Below are positions 32,178-42,400 of a DNA stretch of 64,000 nucleotides, piece after piece. Position 1 is the first letter of the stretch. The number at the start of each line of letters is the position of its first letter. Source of the stretch: Siphonodentalium dalli (taxonomy: Eukaryota > Mollusca > Scaphopoda > Gadilida > Siphonodentaliidae); assembly GCA_032622095.1 (NCBI GenBank), contig CP136068.1, forward strand, positions 127,787,989 to 127,851,988. Direction: 5' to 3'. The position numbers and the translations under genes are program-made. A model generated the notes under the pieces. It was not told where the DNA came from, did not search any database, and saw nothing but the letters and a program-made list of their open reading frames with translations.

Positions 32178-32752
32178 GTGAAACTGGATCCGCCAATGGA
32201 CACCAGATAGAAATTGAAGCTCCCGAACCAAGAGTGGAGTCAGAAGCAATTGAATCAGCAAATCGGCTCGGTGTAGAAAATGAAGCAGCTCCATCGCAAA
32301 ACGAGACATTGGTCGAAACTGGACCACATGAGCTTGATATGGAATATATAGATCCCTCGTCAACAGCAACTTTGGTCGCAGCTGGATCAGTCAATAAGCC
32401 CGCGTCCGAAAGTTATCTACATGATACTTCTCGTATCATTAAAGTTGATCACGCGGTCAGCCCACGTGATCATCCATTGAGCACGAAGGACAGCACCGGA
32501 TGTACCATTATCAATAACGTCGGTAAAGTGAGCCCTGCATGTAGTCTACACAAGGGGACTAAGATGGAGCATGGTAACGGGTATGAACCTGTTTTGACCA
32601 TGGAACAGAATGCTGCGGGTGACATCGGATCAACAGAATACGCTTGTATTGCAACGAGTGAGTATGTAGGCCATTGTGAATCTGCCTCTGAAACAGAATC
32701 TCTCAGCGAAATCGAGACGAACTTTGATATGGACAACGCTCAGTTTTTGTGA
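32168..32752 (+). CDS. Continuation of the receptor's acidic tail in a shifted frame
   Basis: Immediately past the receptor stop, the frame one base back stays open to 32752, about 190 codons. It opens with LSETGSANGHQIEIE and continues with ESANRLGVENEAAPS and NETLVETGP. These repeat the pattern of the upstream tail (LTETGSVCVIEIENI, TKTETATGLV), so both stretches belong to one coding sequence interrupted by a one-base indel near GAAACTTGAG at 32170. It has no membrane segment or catalytic domain. It is rich in Glu, Ser and Thr, ends NAQFL, and carries Cys residues late (SPACS, EYACI). Its first internal Met lies at 32174, but independent initiation is unlikely. A real pseudogene, an allelic indel or a consensus error are all possible. 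Confidence 0.7.
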   Translation, partial: RNLSETGSANGHQIEIEAPEPRVESEAIESANRLGVENEAAPSQNETLVETGPHELDMEYIDPSSTATLVAAGSVNKPASESYLHDTSRIIKVDHAVSPRDHPLSTKDSTGCTIINNVGKVSPACSLHKGTKMEHGNGYEPVLTMEQNAAGDIGSTEYACIATSEYVGHCESASETESLSEIETNFDMDNAQFL

Positions 32753-32921
32753 TTACCAAACGATATTCAAGATTGGACGACACAGCACATATATATGTAC
32801 ATAGAACATACAGGCCGGATTCGTCATCTCAGGTTTAAACCTGGTCTACGTAAACCTCTAGGTTTAAACCGCCGTGAGTCAGCAAAATCCGAGGTTTAAA
32901 CACGAGACCGCAGGTCTAAGT

Positions 32922-33258
32922 GACGCATTCGTCATCTCTGGTTTAAACCTGGTCCAGCCAGACCAGTGGTTTAGCAGTAGTGTCTCTGTATCGTCGCGAT
33001 AAATAATCCCACGTTCCCAATGCGAACCGCCTCGTTTTATTGATTGCGAAAATCAATAATTACGTCAGCGAGCATATTTTGATTGGAAATGTATAAGCGA
33101 GAAGCATTCACACATATACAGCGTGTGTGGATAAGTTTTTGTCAATTTCGTTAATTGTTTTTGCGTTTTATAAGCTTAAACCGGCAACTAAACCATCTAA
33201 TTCGATGGTCCAGCTAAACCAGCTTTACCGAGGCTAAACTTGAGATGACGAATCCGTC
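32922..33258. mobile_element. Shorter related inverted-repeat element inside the larger one
   Basis: The ends are GACGCATTCGTCATCTC and, reverse-complemented, GACGGATTCGTCATCTC. Inside each end lie GTTTAAACCTGGTCCAGCC and its counterpart GGTTTAGCTGGACC. It is either a nested MITE of the same family or an internally deleted end of the outer copy. Confidence 0.65.
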
Positions 33259-34149
33259 TTTTCTTCGTCGCGGTTTAGAATTGTCAAACAATCAGTCAAA
33301 GGGTGGAGCTGTAAATAATCTCGAGTGAGGGCGTGTCTAAGTGACGACTGCTGACTGGACCAGGTATTATCATGTCACAGTTGATTCATTCGCACGCGAG
33401 CTTTGATCAGATATGGACATCTTCCTTCAATATGATTTTTCCAACTATCTTTTGTTTTTATTGGCTTGTGGCAATCACAATCTACGAATTCATTTGAAGG
33501 GTTCAACGTTTTAATTTTGACACCGAGACGATGATACTGCATGACCAGATATGCTATACACATAGTTTGCAATCATAAATTTATATTGCTATATGTGTCA
33601 AATTTGATAACTTATTTTGATGTAGATCATGCCACAAAGCTCTACTCTGGCTACGCCCATAACTGTCCATAATATTCCACAGTTCAAAATCTGGGAACTT
33701 TTTGATTTTCTGCATGACGGGAAATTTATGACATTGAAAAAAAGCAACGCATGTAATATATATCTTTATTAATAGCTGTCCTTCTTCGTGCTTGCCCACT
33801 TCCAACAGTTCAGATGCCGCTTCTGGTGTGCAATCTTAAGCAAATTGCCTTTATTTGACTGACTTTTGGTCCAGGGTTGATTCGATGTTGGAGCCTTTAT
33901 TCTGCGTCAGAGGGCAGGCCCATTGTGCGACAGGGGCCTGCGACACCTTTGCGCACATTATGATCATTTGAACATTTTAATTTAAAACAAAAATTTATTT
34001 ATATTTAAAACAAACAAATATTAATTTAAATTCAAAATTTTATTTCTTGTTAGATTCAACTCCTTACTCAATTTAACAAAACAATTTGTTCATTTTTTTA
34101 AAATAAATGTTTTCTTATTTTTAAATCAATTTTTTTTAAACCTAACGCC
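33259..34149. other. Interior of the ~1.9-kb element, no coding sequence supported
   Basis: Short minus-strand frames (33375-33572, 33581-33805) show no recognisable domain. 33960-34140 is an AAT-rich stretch with recurring TTTAAA-A-AAATTTATT words. Confidence 0.4.
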
Positions 34150-34285
34150 GTTATACCATCCGAGTCACCACACCTAATTTGGTTTAAATCGGTCCAGGGG
34201 TATGGGAGAACAGTTGCGAACAGACAAACGGACATAGAGATAGACAGGTGCTATACCCTTTAATATATACATATATACATGTAAA
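34150..34285 (+). repeat. Possible non-LTR retrotransposon/SINE 3' tail
   Basis: The wording CCTAATTTGGTTTAAATCGG, TCCAGGGGTATGGGAGAACA, then ACAGACAAACGGACATAGAG and a TATACCCTTTAATATATA tail resembles RTE-like LINE or SINE 3' ends that carry GACAGAC-type runs. No reverse transcriptase lies upstream. The class is tentative. Confidence 0.45.
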
Positions 34286-34700
34286 TAGACCAAATTTTTT
34301 TTTTGCGGGTAAAGCATCTTGCAAAAAAATCAATCACAAACAAAGTGATGAACAGCGCATGAAACTCGTGTTGAGAGATATGGCCTTTGTCAGATTGATT
34401 TAAACCCAGAATATGATCAGATCAATGGCCCATGAGCGATACTTGGATGAATAAATCCATTGAGCGTGCACGCGTTCGCGATAATTTATGACGTGTCAAT
34501 ACCCGTTATATCGGCCTGTCTTTTGGTCCGATTGGTAAGAGGGTAGTTTGACTGCATGCTCATATCACCGAATCGGGTTGTCAGTTACTGGCAACTGAAC
34601 GTCAAAAACGCCTACTTAGACCAGGTTTGGCTGGACCGCCAATGTAGGTTTAAACCAGGTTTAAACTCGGAGGTTTAAACCGGAGATGACGAATCCGGCC

Positions 34701-37543
34701 ACAGTGTTTGGACTATATTATTCTACAACATCGCAAGAACAGTGGATGCGCGTGCAGTCTATAGGCACCTTTCATATAATGAAATACATGTACTACTGAT
34801 AAGAATTACGAATATATAATAATAGTGGTAACTGTTCGGACGCTACAATAATATTTTCGCGTACACATGTGAGAAATTATTGCTGTCCAATCGTCTTGTC
34901 ATTCGCAAGTGAAATGGTTTTGTCCATGATTACTTTGTGTTTAATTATGTTGTTATCAGGCATAGCTTACCACTTTGTGTTTATCAAAATTATCGGCGAC
35001 GAATGATTTTATTGTAATAAAATATATATAAATTAAAGCCACAAGGCGATTACACTTTAAGCACACAATCTCCGACATTGAGGAGCAGAGAAGCGATCTC
35101 GAAGTTATTTCTATATGATGCATTAATGAGTTTTGCTTAAAATCCGAAACCGTAAATGTAAATACAGATATGGCAACACGATAACCGATAGAAAGAACAC
35201 AAATTCTAGTGACGTAGTACCCTATTAGTAATTAATATCAGTAGCAGTTCATTGTGCGAATGGTGACTATGATCTAATATTCATGTACACATGTGTGTGG
35301 TGGATAACTTTCGGTTTGTAAGGAGTATGTATGGGACTGAAATGGATGAGTCTTGTTTTGTCAATCTCTGGAACAAAACGTTTGAATGAAACAATCCGGT
35401 ATGTGAACTGACATCACAATAATATATCGGGCGAATTGATTGATTCGTAGCATGTTTCTTATTATAACCGTGTGATTACTTCAAACATGTGAATCGTTAA
35501 ACAAAACCAACAACAGCTATATTTATTACCCCAATATATTTAAAACAATTTTAAAACGAGAATGGAAAAATACCTCACACATCCGCCGGATAAGAGTAAT
35601 CATTATTTATTGATGTAATGTGCTTGTATTCCTGGTAATTGGCCTGATCCTAATTATTCACCTGGAGGGAATTGCCTGCATTATTATACTCAGGATATTA
35701 AAATGAAGTTTTAATGCGCGCAATAGCAAGGAACAATGTTTAACCACTATCATGCGAATTGTTTAAGTGTCAGACCCGCTTTTTGCATAAATGCTGGCAA
35801 AGAGTTTCTTTGGATTAAATTTATCATATTCTCAACTTCATTATATTCATATATATAATCTCGACAGTTATTAAGAAAGACTATTACAATGGCTCTTAAT
35901 ACATTTGGGCGGTTGAAAATATTAATGTTTTGTCTCAATAATTGCTTGAGCTAAAGTAAAAAAAAATAATACAGATATTGGTTTTTGTGAAAATCCATTT
36001 TGGCAAAACGTTCTGCTGACACTCAATGAGAGCTCCATCTTTTGTACAGAGAGCAACCCAAAATAGCAACATCATCCACAGCTCACAGAGGCGGTAAAAT
36101 CTCACAACATCCCATATACCCCCATAGTAAAGGTTGTGGGAACAAGGCCGTAGTGACAGGTGGGGGCAATGGGGAGGTTGGCCATAATGTTCAGCAGTTG
36201 GAAATTTCATACCGGCCACAGCATTAGTTAAACATTGCAGACCGTAACAATTTGTTTTGATAGTTATATATTCCAAATAGTATTTAGTGTAGCATGTGAT
36301 CTATTTAGACAACAAACTAAATAGTGTCATGTTCAGTCAAATGTGTGTACTGCTATGACAATCCTAACAATTGGAGTGTTAAGTTGGACATTTCTATCAG
36401 TTGGAGTACCAGGGGGTGCAATTTGAAGCTTCCCGGACATTTAAATTGGGACTCAGTTGGAAATGATAAGATGAAAACACCAAACGAAGGTCTATTATCC
36501 ACGCCCCTGTGTGGGAGCTTCACATGGATAGGCCCACATCAAACATACATTAGAAACACATACACAGACACACCTAAGTCATCTCTATTCACACCAAGCG
36601 ACACATCGTATAACCCCAACATGAACACCTCTAAAATAGAATCAACTGTCATAATAGTATGGCATGGTCATATTAAATTTGCAGACATTGTTGTTAATGG
36701 CTTAGATTTTGAATCAATCGTTTTCTGTGAGTTTTAATCCCTGTTTTATCACAGTCATTTTCGTGTTATGTATTGTGCGACCCTATTAGTTTTATCTGAC
36801 CGAGAGCATATGGTTGTAGTGATAATCAAGTACTCAATATGAATGTCATCATTTTCAAGAATGGCATTTTGGACCGCATATGTCTACATACATCCATGAT
36901 AACCTCAGACTACACATCATGCACACATTAGGGGACATATCAGACACAGCTTATGATCGGTACCTCAACCGTACCACGTGTTTCATTTAAATATTTGGCC
37001 GCCAGAACCTAGACACACATCAAGCACACTTCAGATGCAACCCAGCCACTTGTTTCTGTGCATATAAATTCACACACCAAAGAGGTGTCACACCTCATGT
37101 CACTTACATGTCTTCACCTCACGCAACCCATGCACATCTAAACCACTCAAAATTATAAGGTTATAACTTGCCAATTTCCACACCAATTCAGCAGTACCCA
37201 GCCACATTATATTAAATTAGCTGGACCACTTAACCAGGGGTGGTCTCTAACGCAAAATACTTGTTAAAACATTAATTGTTGACAGATATATACCTGCAGG
37301 ATGAGCTCTGAGAAGTACACACTTTGTTTTATGTTTTTATGTAACAAATAAAGGAAAATCTCTTCTATATATTTTGAGAACACCGTGTATTCGAGAGATA
37401 GCTCACACCCTCCGGACCTCAATGATATGATCGTGAATGAGTATTGATATACCCCACTAAACTTTGACAAACACCAGTAATGGTGTGTAGATCATTTACA
37501 TATATCTCCTATATATTTTGATACAATCTATCTAATTTACATA
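34701..37543. other. Spacer, no gene supported
   Basis: 35186-35265 is a third copy of the short dispersed repeat seen at 10107 and 12632. Two longer frames, 35935-36276 minus (113 aa) and 36324-36737 plus (137 aa), lack domains, predicted signals or repeat partners in the window. They may be remnants of an unrecognised element. Confidence 0.4.
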
Positions 37544-38204
37544 TCTCTCTTATATATTTATGTTTGTGTGTGTGTTGTACTTCATACAAATCTACGATTC
37601 TCGACCGATCGGGACGAAACTTGGTACGTGTGTGTAGTTTGACCAGGCGGTGGTCGTTGTCGTATTGGCGATCCCGTGCGACGCCCGTGCAGCGCATGCG
37701 CAGACGAAATCTCGGAAACGGGTGGAGCTATCGACTTGAAATTTGCTATGTGAATGTATCTTGCGCCGGGTACAAATTTTATCGGGTCGCCGAGCCCGTG
37801 CGACGCCCGTGCAGCGCATGCGCAGACGAGATCTCGGAAACGGGCGGAGCTATCGACTTGAAATTTGCTGTGTGAATGTATCTTGCGCCGGGTACAAATT
37901 TTATCGGGTCGCCGAGCCCGTGCGACGCCCGTGCAGCGCATGCGCAGACGAGATCTCGGAAACGGGTGGAGCTATCGACTTGAAATTTGCTATGTGAATG
38001 TATCTTGCGCCGGTTACAAATTTTATCGGGTCGCCGAGCCCGTGCGACGCCAGCTTCGCGCATGCGCAGACCAGATCTCTGAAACGGGTGGAGCTACCGG
38101 GTACAAATTTTTCTTATTGAAACGCGTGGAGCTAAAAATTAAAAAAAAATATAAAAAAAATGTCATGTTTCGGACAAGCCGCCGGTGGCGGGCTAACCTG
38201 CTAG
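37544..38204 (+). mobile_element. Helitron-like non-autonomous element
   Basis: The left end begins A|TCTCTCTTATATATTTA. The right end has a CCGCC-GGT-GGCGG hairpin (38179-38191), a 9-nt spacer, then CTAG followed by T (38201-38205). This is the Helitron arrangement: 5' TC, 3' hairpin plus CTRR, insertion between A and T, no target duplication. The interior is a 122-bp tandem repeat with no open frame of note. Proof would need a second copy or an empty site. Confidence 0.6.
37675..38160 (+). repeat. 122-bp tandem repeat, four copies
   Basis: CGTGCGACGCCCGTGCAGCG recurs at 37675, 37797, 37919 and, in changed form, 38041. Each unit carries ATGCGCAGACGA, TCTCGGAAACGGG-GGAGCTA, TCGACTTGAAATTTGCTATG and CGCCGGGTACAAATTTTATC. 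The fourth unit is truncated and diverged. Overlapping open frames on both strands are a by-product of its GC content. Confidence 0.92.
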
Positions 38205-38335
38205 TTATATTATATAGTATACCTCACGTGTGTTTCTTGTGGATTACCATAATCGAAATGTTGGCCCGATAATACATCTCGATGCCTTGAATCTCATGCG
38301 AAAATCGCTAAACCGGACGAACGAGAGTGCAACTC

Positions 38336-38337
<2 letters not shown>

Positions 38338-38408
<71 letters not shown>
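38338..38408. repeat. (TA)n microsatellite at the left edge of the giant inverted structure
   Basis: About 35 TA units run directly into GAGATAGAGTATTTCG. The mirror position at the right edge (59611-59633) has a shorter (TA)n tract. The two tracts therefore form part of, or the target of, the inverted structure. Confidence 0.9.
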
Positions 38409-38412
<4 letters not shown>

Positions 38413-39475
38413 TAGAGTATTTCGTTAGTCAAACGCGCCCCGCGCCCAGCCGCGATCGGCGCGATCTGGTAACGTACATATATACGCGCGTTCACATACG
38501 TTACTCTATCGAACTATTGAGTATGTGTCCGCGACTATTTAGTACGGGGACGTATCACCTCATATGGGGTATGTTTTTTGGGGGGGGGGTCCTTATGTTT
38601 TAAACAGGGATGTGTCAAATGAAATGTGGGCTCTATGTTGGGGGTGGGGGCATTGTCTTATATTACATTGATAAATACTCGGAAATGAAGACTTTATTGG
38701 GAAGGAACTCTTCTATGTATCACATATGTGTGTGTGTGGGGGGGGGGGGCGCTCTAAAAATAGTGTTTAATTCAGGGACGTAAATTGGTACACTGTGCGC
38801 CGGGGTACTGTTGTCTATACGTGTTTAACCACCGCAAATGGCCATTTTGTGTTGGGTCATACTCATGTTTGATACAAGGACACATTAGCGGTAATGGTTT
38901 ATCTGGGGCTATATATATTTAATGCAGTGTTGTATTACTGGAAATGGGGGCACTATTTTTTTTTGTGGGGGAGGGTAGCAATTCCGTTCGACAAGAGAGT
39001 GAATACTTGAAATGAAGCCTGTGTTTTGAATGGGAGCGCTTCTATTTTATGCAGGGATGTATAATTGGGTTTAGGACCGCGGCTTTTTAATACAGGGACG
39101 GTAGTACCATAATTATGGTTCGGTTGGAGGGGGGCATACATATGTTTAATGAAGGGATGTGTGTCCGGAAATGGGGGTCTATGTGGGGGATACTTTCTGT
39201 TACATTGATAAATAATTAGAAATAAGTGTTTTGGGCAGGAACGTTTCTATTTAATACAGGGCTATGTGTTTGTAGGGGCGAACAACTATTTAATGCAGGG
39301 GTGTATTTGACAGAAATGGCTACTTTGCATAGGGGCATACTTATGTTGGACACAAGGACCGGGAATGGAGTCTGTTGGGGCTTACTTATAATTAAGGCAG
39401 CGGTGTGATAACGGAAATACGGGCTCAATGTTGGGGATGGTAATGCATTTTACTGCATGGATGAATACCTGGAAA
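38409..39475 (+). repeat. Left outer domain of the giant structure, G-rich degenerate repeats
   Basis: After GAGATAGAGTATTTCGTTAG and a GC-rich CGCGCCCAGCCGCGATCGGC segment, the domain consists of degenerate units of roughly 70-100 bp. Their wording is TTTAATGCAGGGATGTGTA, then GGAAATGGGGGC, then a run of G (for example 38580-38588 and 38740-38749). It is mirrored at 58551-59620. It has no coding frame. Confidence 0.85.
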
Positions 39476-42400
39476 TGTATTTCACCACCTACGCATGCAC
39501 AACTATGGGTCGTAAAGTTAAGTTATTTGAGTAGGTCTATCATCCACGCACCTAGAATTGATGGACGCAACTGTCATTTTCAAGAGATAACCACGGGCCC
39601 AGATACTATAATTTAATCACGTGATTTCATGGTACTGGAGCATATGGAGCTACATTGCACCACCCACCCACATCTAAGAGTCATAAAGTGCAGTTATTTG
39701 GGCTGTACTCAACCCAAGCATCTAAAGATGATGGGACGCAGCTGGGATTTCCAGAAAGATGTGATCACAGGATCAAATACTATGCGTGATCACGAGAGTT
39801 GATGGTTCTGACGTATTTGATGCTATATTGCACAACCTACGCACAATAGTGCGTCATTATGCGGGTTATTTGGGCAGGTACACCAGCCAAGCCTATACAA
39901 TGACGGGACGTAGCTGGGATTTTCAGAAATAGGTCACCACGAGAGAAGATACTATGATTGATGAACGATAATTGATGGTTCTGATGTGTTGATCTTATAT
40001 TGCACCACAAACACACAAGTGTGCGTCATAGAGTGCAGTTATTTGGGCAGGTGCACCACACTAGCATCTATAAATGATGGGACGCAGCTGGAATTTTGAG
40101 AAATAGGTCACCACGGGAGCAGATACTAAGCGCGATCACTATATTTGATGGCTCTGACATATTTGACCTTATATTGCACAAGATCCGCACAACTGTGCGT
40201 CATGTAGTGGAGATATTTGGACAGGTACATCACCCTATAGCATCTAAAAATGATGGGACGCAGCTGGGATTTTGAGAATTAGGTCACCACGGGAGCAGAT
40301 ACTATGCTTTATCACGATATTTGATGGTTCTGATGTGTTTGACCTTAATTTGCACCACACACACACACACAACTTTGCGTCATAGAGTGGAGTTACTTCG
40401 GCAGGTGCACCACCCTAGCATCTAAAAATGATGGGACGCAGCTGGGATTTTCAGAAATAGGTCATCACGGGAGCAGATACTAAGCGCGATCACTATATTT
40501 GATGGCTCTGACATGTTTGACCTTATATTGCACCACATACGCACAAGTGTGCGTCATACAGTGCAGTTATTTGGGCAGGTGCACCACCCTAGCATATAAA
40601 AATGATGGGACGCAGCTGGGATTTTCAGAAATAGGTCACCACGGGAGAAGATACTATGAATGATGAACGATATTTGATGGTTCTGATGTGTTTGATCTTA
40701 TATTGCACCACATACGCACAAGTGTGCGTCATAGACTGGATTTATTTGGGCAGGTGCGCCACCATAGCATCTAAAAATGTTGGGACGCAGCTGGGATTTT
40801 GAGAAATAGGTCATCACGGGAGCAGATACTAAGCGCGAAAACAATATTTGATGGCTCTGACGTGTTTGACCTTATATTGCACCAGATCCGCACAACTGTG
40901 CGTCATGTAGTGGAGCTATTTGGACAGGTATATCACCCTAGCATCTAAAAATGATGGGACGCAGCTGGGATTTTCAGAAATAGTTCATCACGGGAGCAGA
41001 TACTAAGCGCGATCACTATATTTGATGGCTCTGACGTGTTTGACCTTATATTGCACCACATACGCACAAGTGTGCGTCATAGAGTGGATTTATTTCGGCA
41101 GGTGCGCCATCCTAGCATCTAGAAATGATGGGACGCAGCTGGGATTTTGAGAAATAGGTCACCACGGGAGAAGATACTGTGCTTTATCACGATATTTGAT
41201 GGTTCTGATGTGTTTGACCTTATATTGCATCAGATCCGCACAACTGTGCGTCATGTAGTGGAGTTATTTGGACAGGTGCACCACCCTAGCATCTAAAAAT
41301 GATGGGACGCAGCTGGGATTTTCAGAAATAGGTCATCACGGGAGCAAATACTAAGCGCGATAACTATATTTGATGGCTCTGACGTCTTTGACCTTATATT
41401 GCACCACATACGCACAAGTGTGCGTCATAGAGTGCAGTTATTTGGGCAGGTGAACCACACTAGCATCTAGAAATGATGGGACGCAGCTGGGATTTTGAGA
41501 AATAGGTCACCACGGGAGCAGATACTATGCGTTATCACGATAGTTGATGGCTCTGACGTGTTTGACCTTATATTGCACCAGATCCGCACAACTGTGCGTC
41601 ATGTAGTGGAGATATTTGGACAGGTACATCACCCTAGCATCTAAAAATGATGGGACGCAGCTGGGATTTTCAGAAATAGGTCATCACGGGAGCAGATACT
41701 AAGCGCGATCACTATATTTGATGGCTCTGACGTGTTTGGCCTTATATTGCACCACATACGCACAAGTGTGCGTCATAGAGTGCAGTTATTTGGGCAGGTG
41801 CACCACCCTAGCATCTAGAAATGATGGGACGCAGCTGGGATTTTGAGAAATAGGTCACCACGGGAGCAGATACTGTGCTTTATCACGATATTTGATGGTT
41901 CTGAAGTGTTTGACCTTATATTGCACCAGATCCGCACAACTGTGCGTCATGTAGTGGAGTTATTTGGACAGGTGCACCACCCTAGTATCTAAAAATGATG
42001 GAACGCAGCTGGGATTTTCAGAAATAGGTCATCACGGGAGCAGATACTAAGCGCGATCACTATATTTGATGGCTCTGACGTTTTTGACCTTATATTGCAC
42101 CAGATCCGCACAACTGTGCGTCATGTAGTGGAGCTATTTGGACAGGTATATCACTCTAGCATCTAAAAATGATGGGACGCAGCTGGGATTTTCAGAAATA
42201 GTTCATCACGGGAGCAGATACTAAGCGCGATAACTATATTTGATGGCTCTGACGTGTTTGGCCTTATATTGCACCACATACGCACAAGTGTGCGTCATAG
42301 AGTGCAGTTATTTGGGCAGGTGCACCACCCTAGCATCTAGAAATGATGGGACGCAGCTGGGATTTTGAGAAATAGGTCACCACGGGAGCAGATACTGTGC

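Larger units (their letters stand above)
32813..34700. mobile_element. Inverted-repeat DNA element of ~1.9 kb (Harbinger-like ends, tentative)
   Basis: The left end is GGCCGGATTCGTCATCTCAG and the right end, reverse-complemented, is GGCCGGATTCGTCATCTCCG. Both continue into clusters of GGTTTAAACCTGGTC-type words for ~90-150 bp. ACA flanks both sides (32810-32812 and 34701-34703), a possible 3-bp target duplication. 3-bp duplications and GG-starting ends occur in PIF/Harbinger elements, but no transposase is present and the call is tentative. Confidence 0.65.

Noticed and set aside
33375-33805. Minus-strand frames with Cys/His residues inside the ~1.9-kb element
   Set aside because: Spacing does not fit a known zinc-binding motif and the frames are short, so I see no evidence of a transposase.
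35935-36737. Possible genes of 113 and 137 codons
   Set aside because: No domain, signal peptide, repeat partner or composition shift was seen. They may be old transposon remnants, but I cannot support them.
37564-38272. Overlapping frames on both strands over the 122-bp repeat
   Set aside because: GC-rich tandem repeat without stops; both strands are open and the translations carry no domain.
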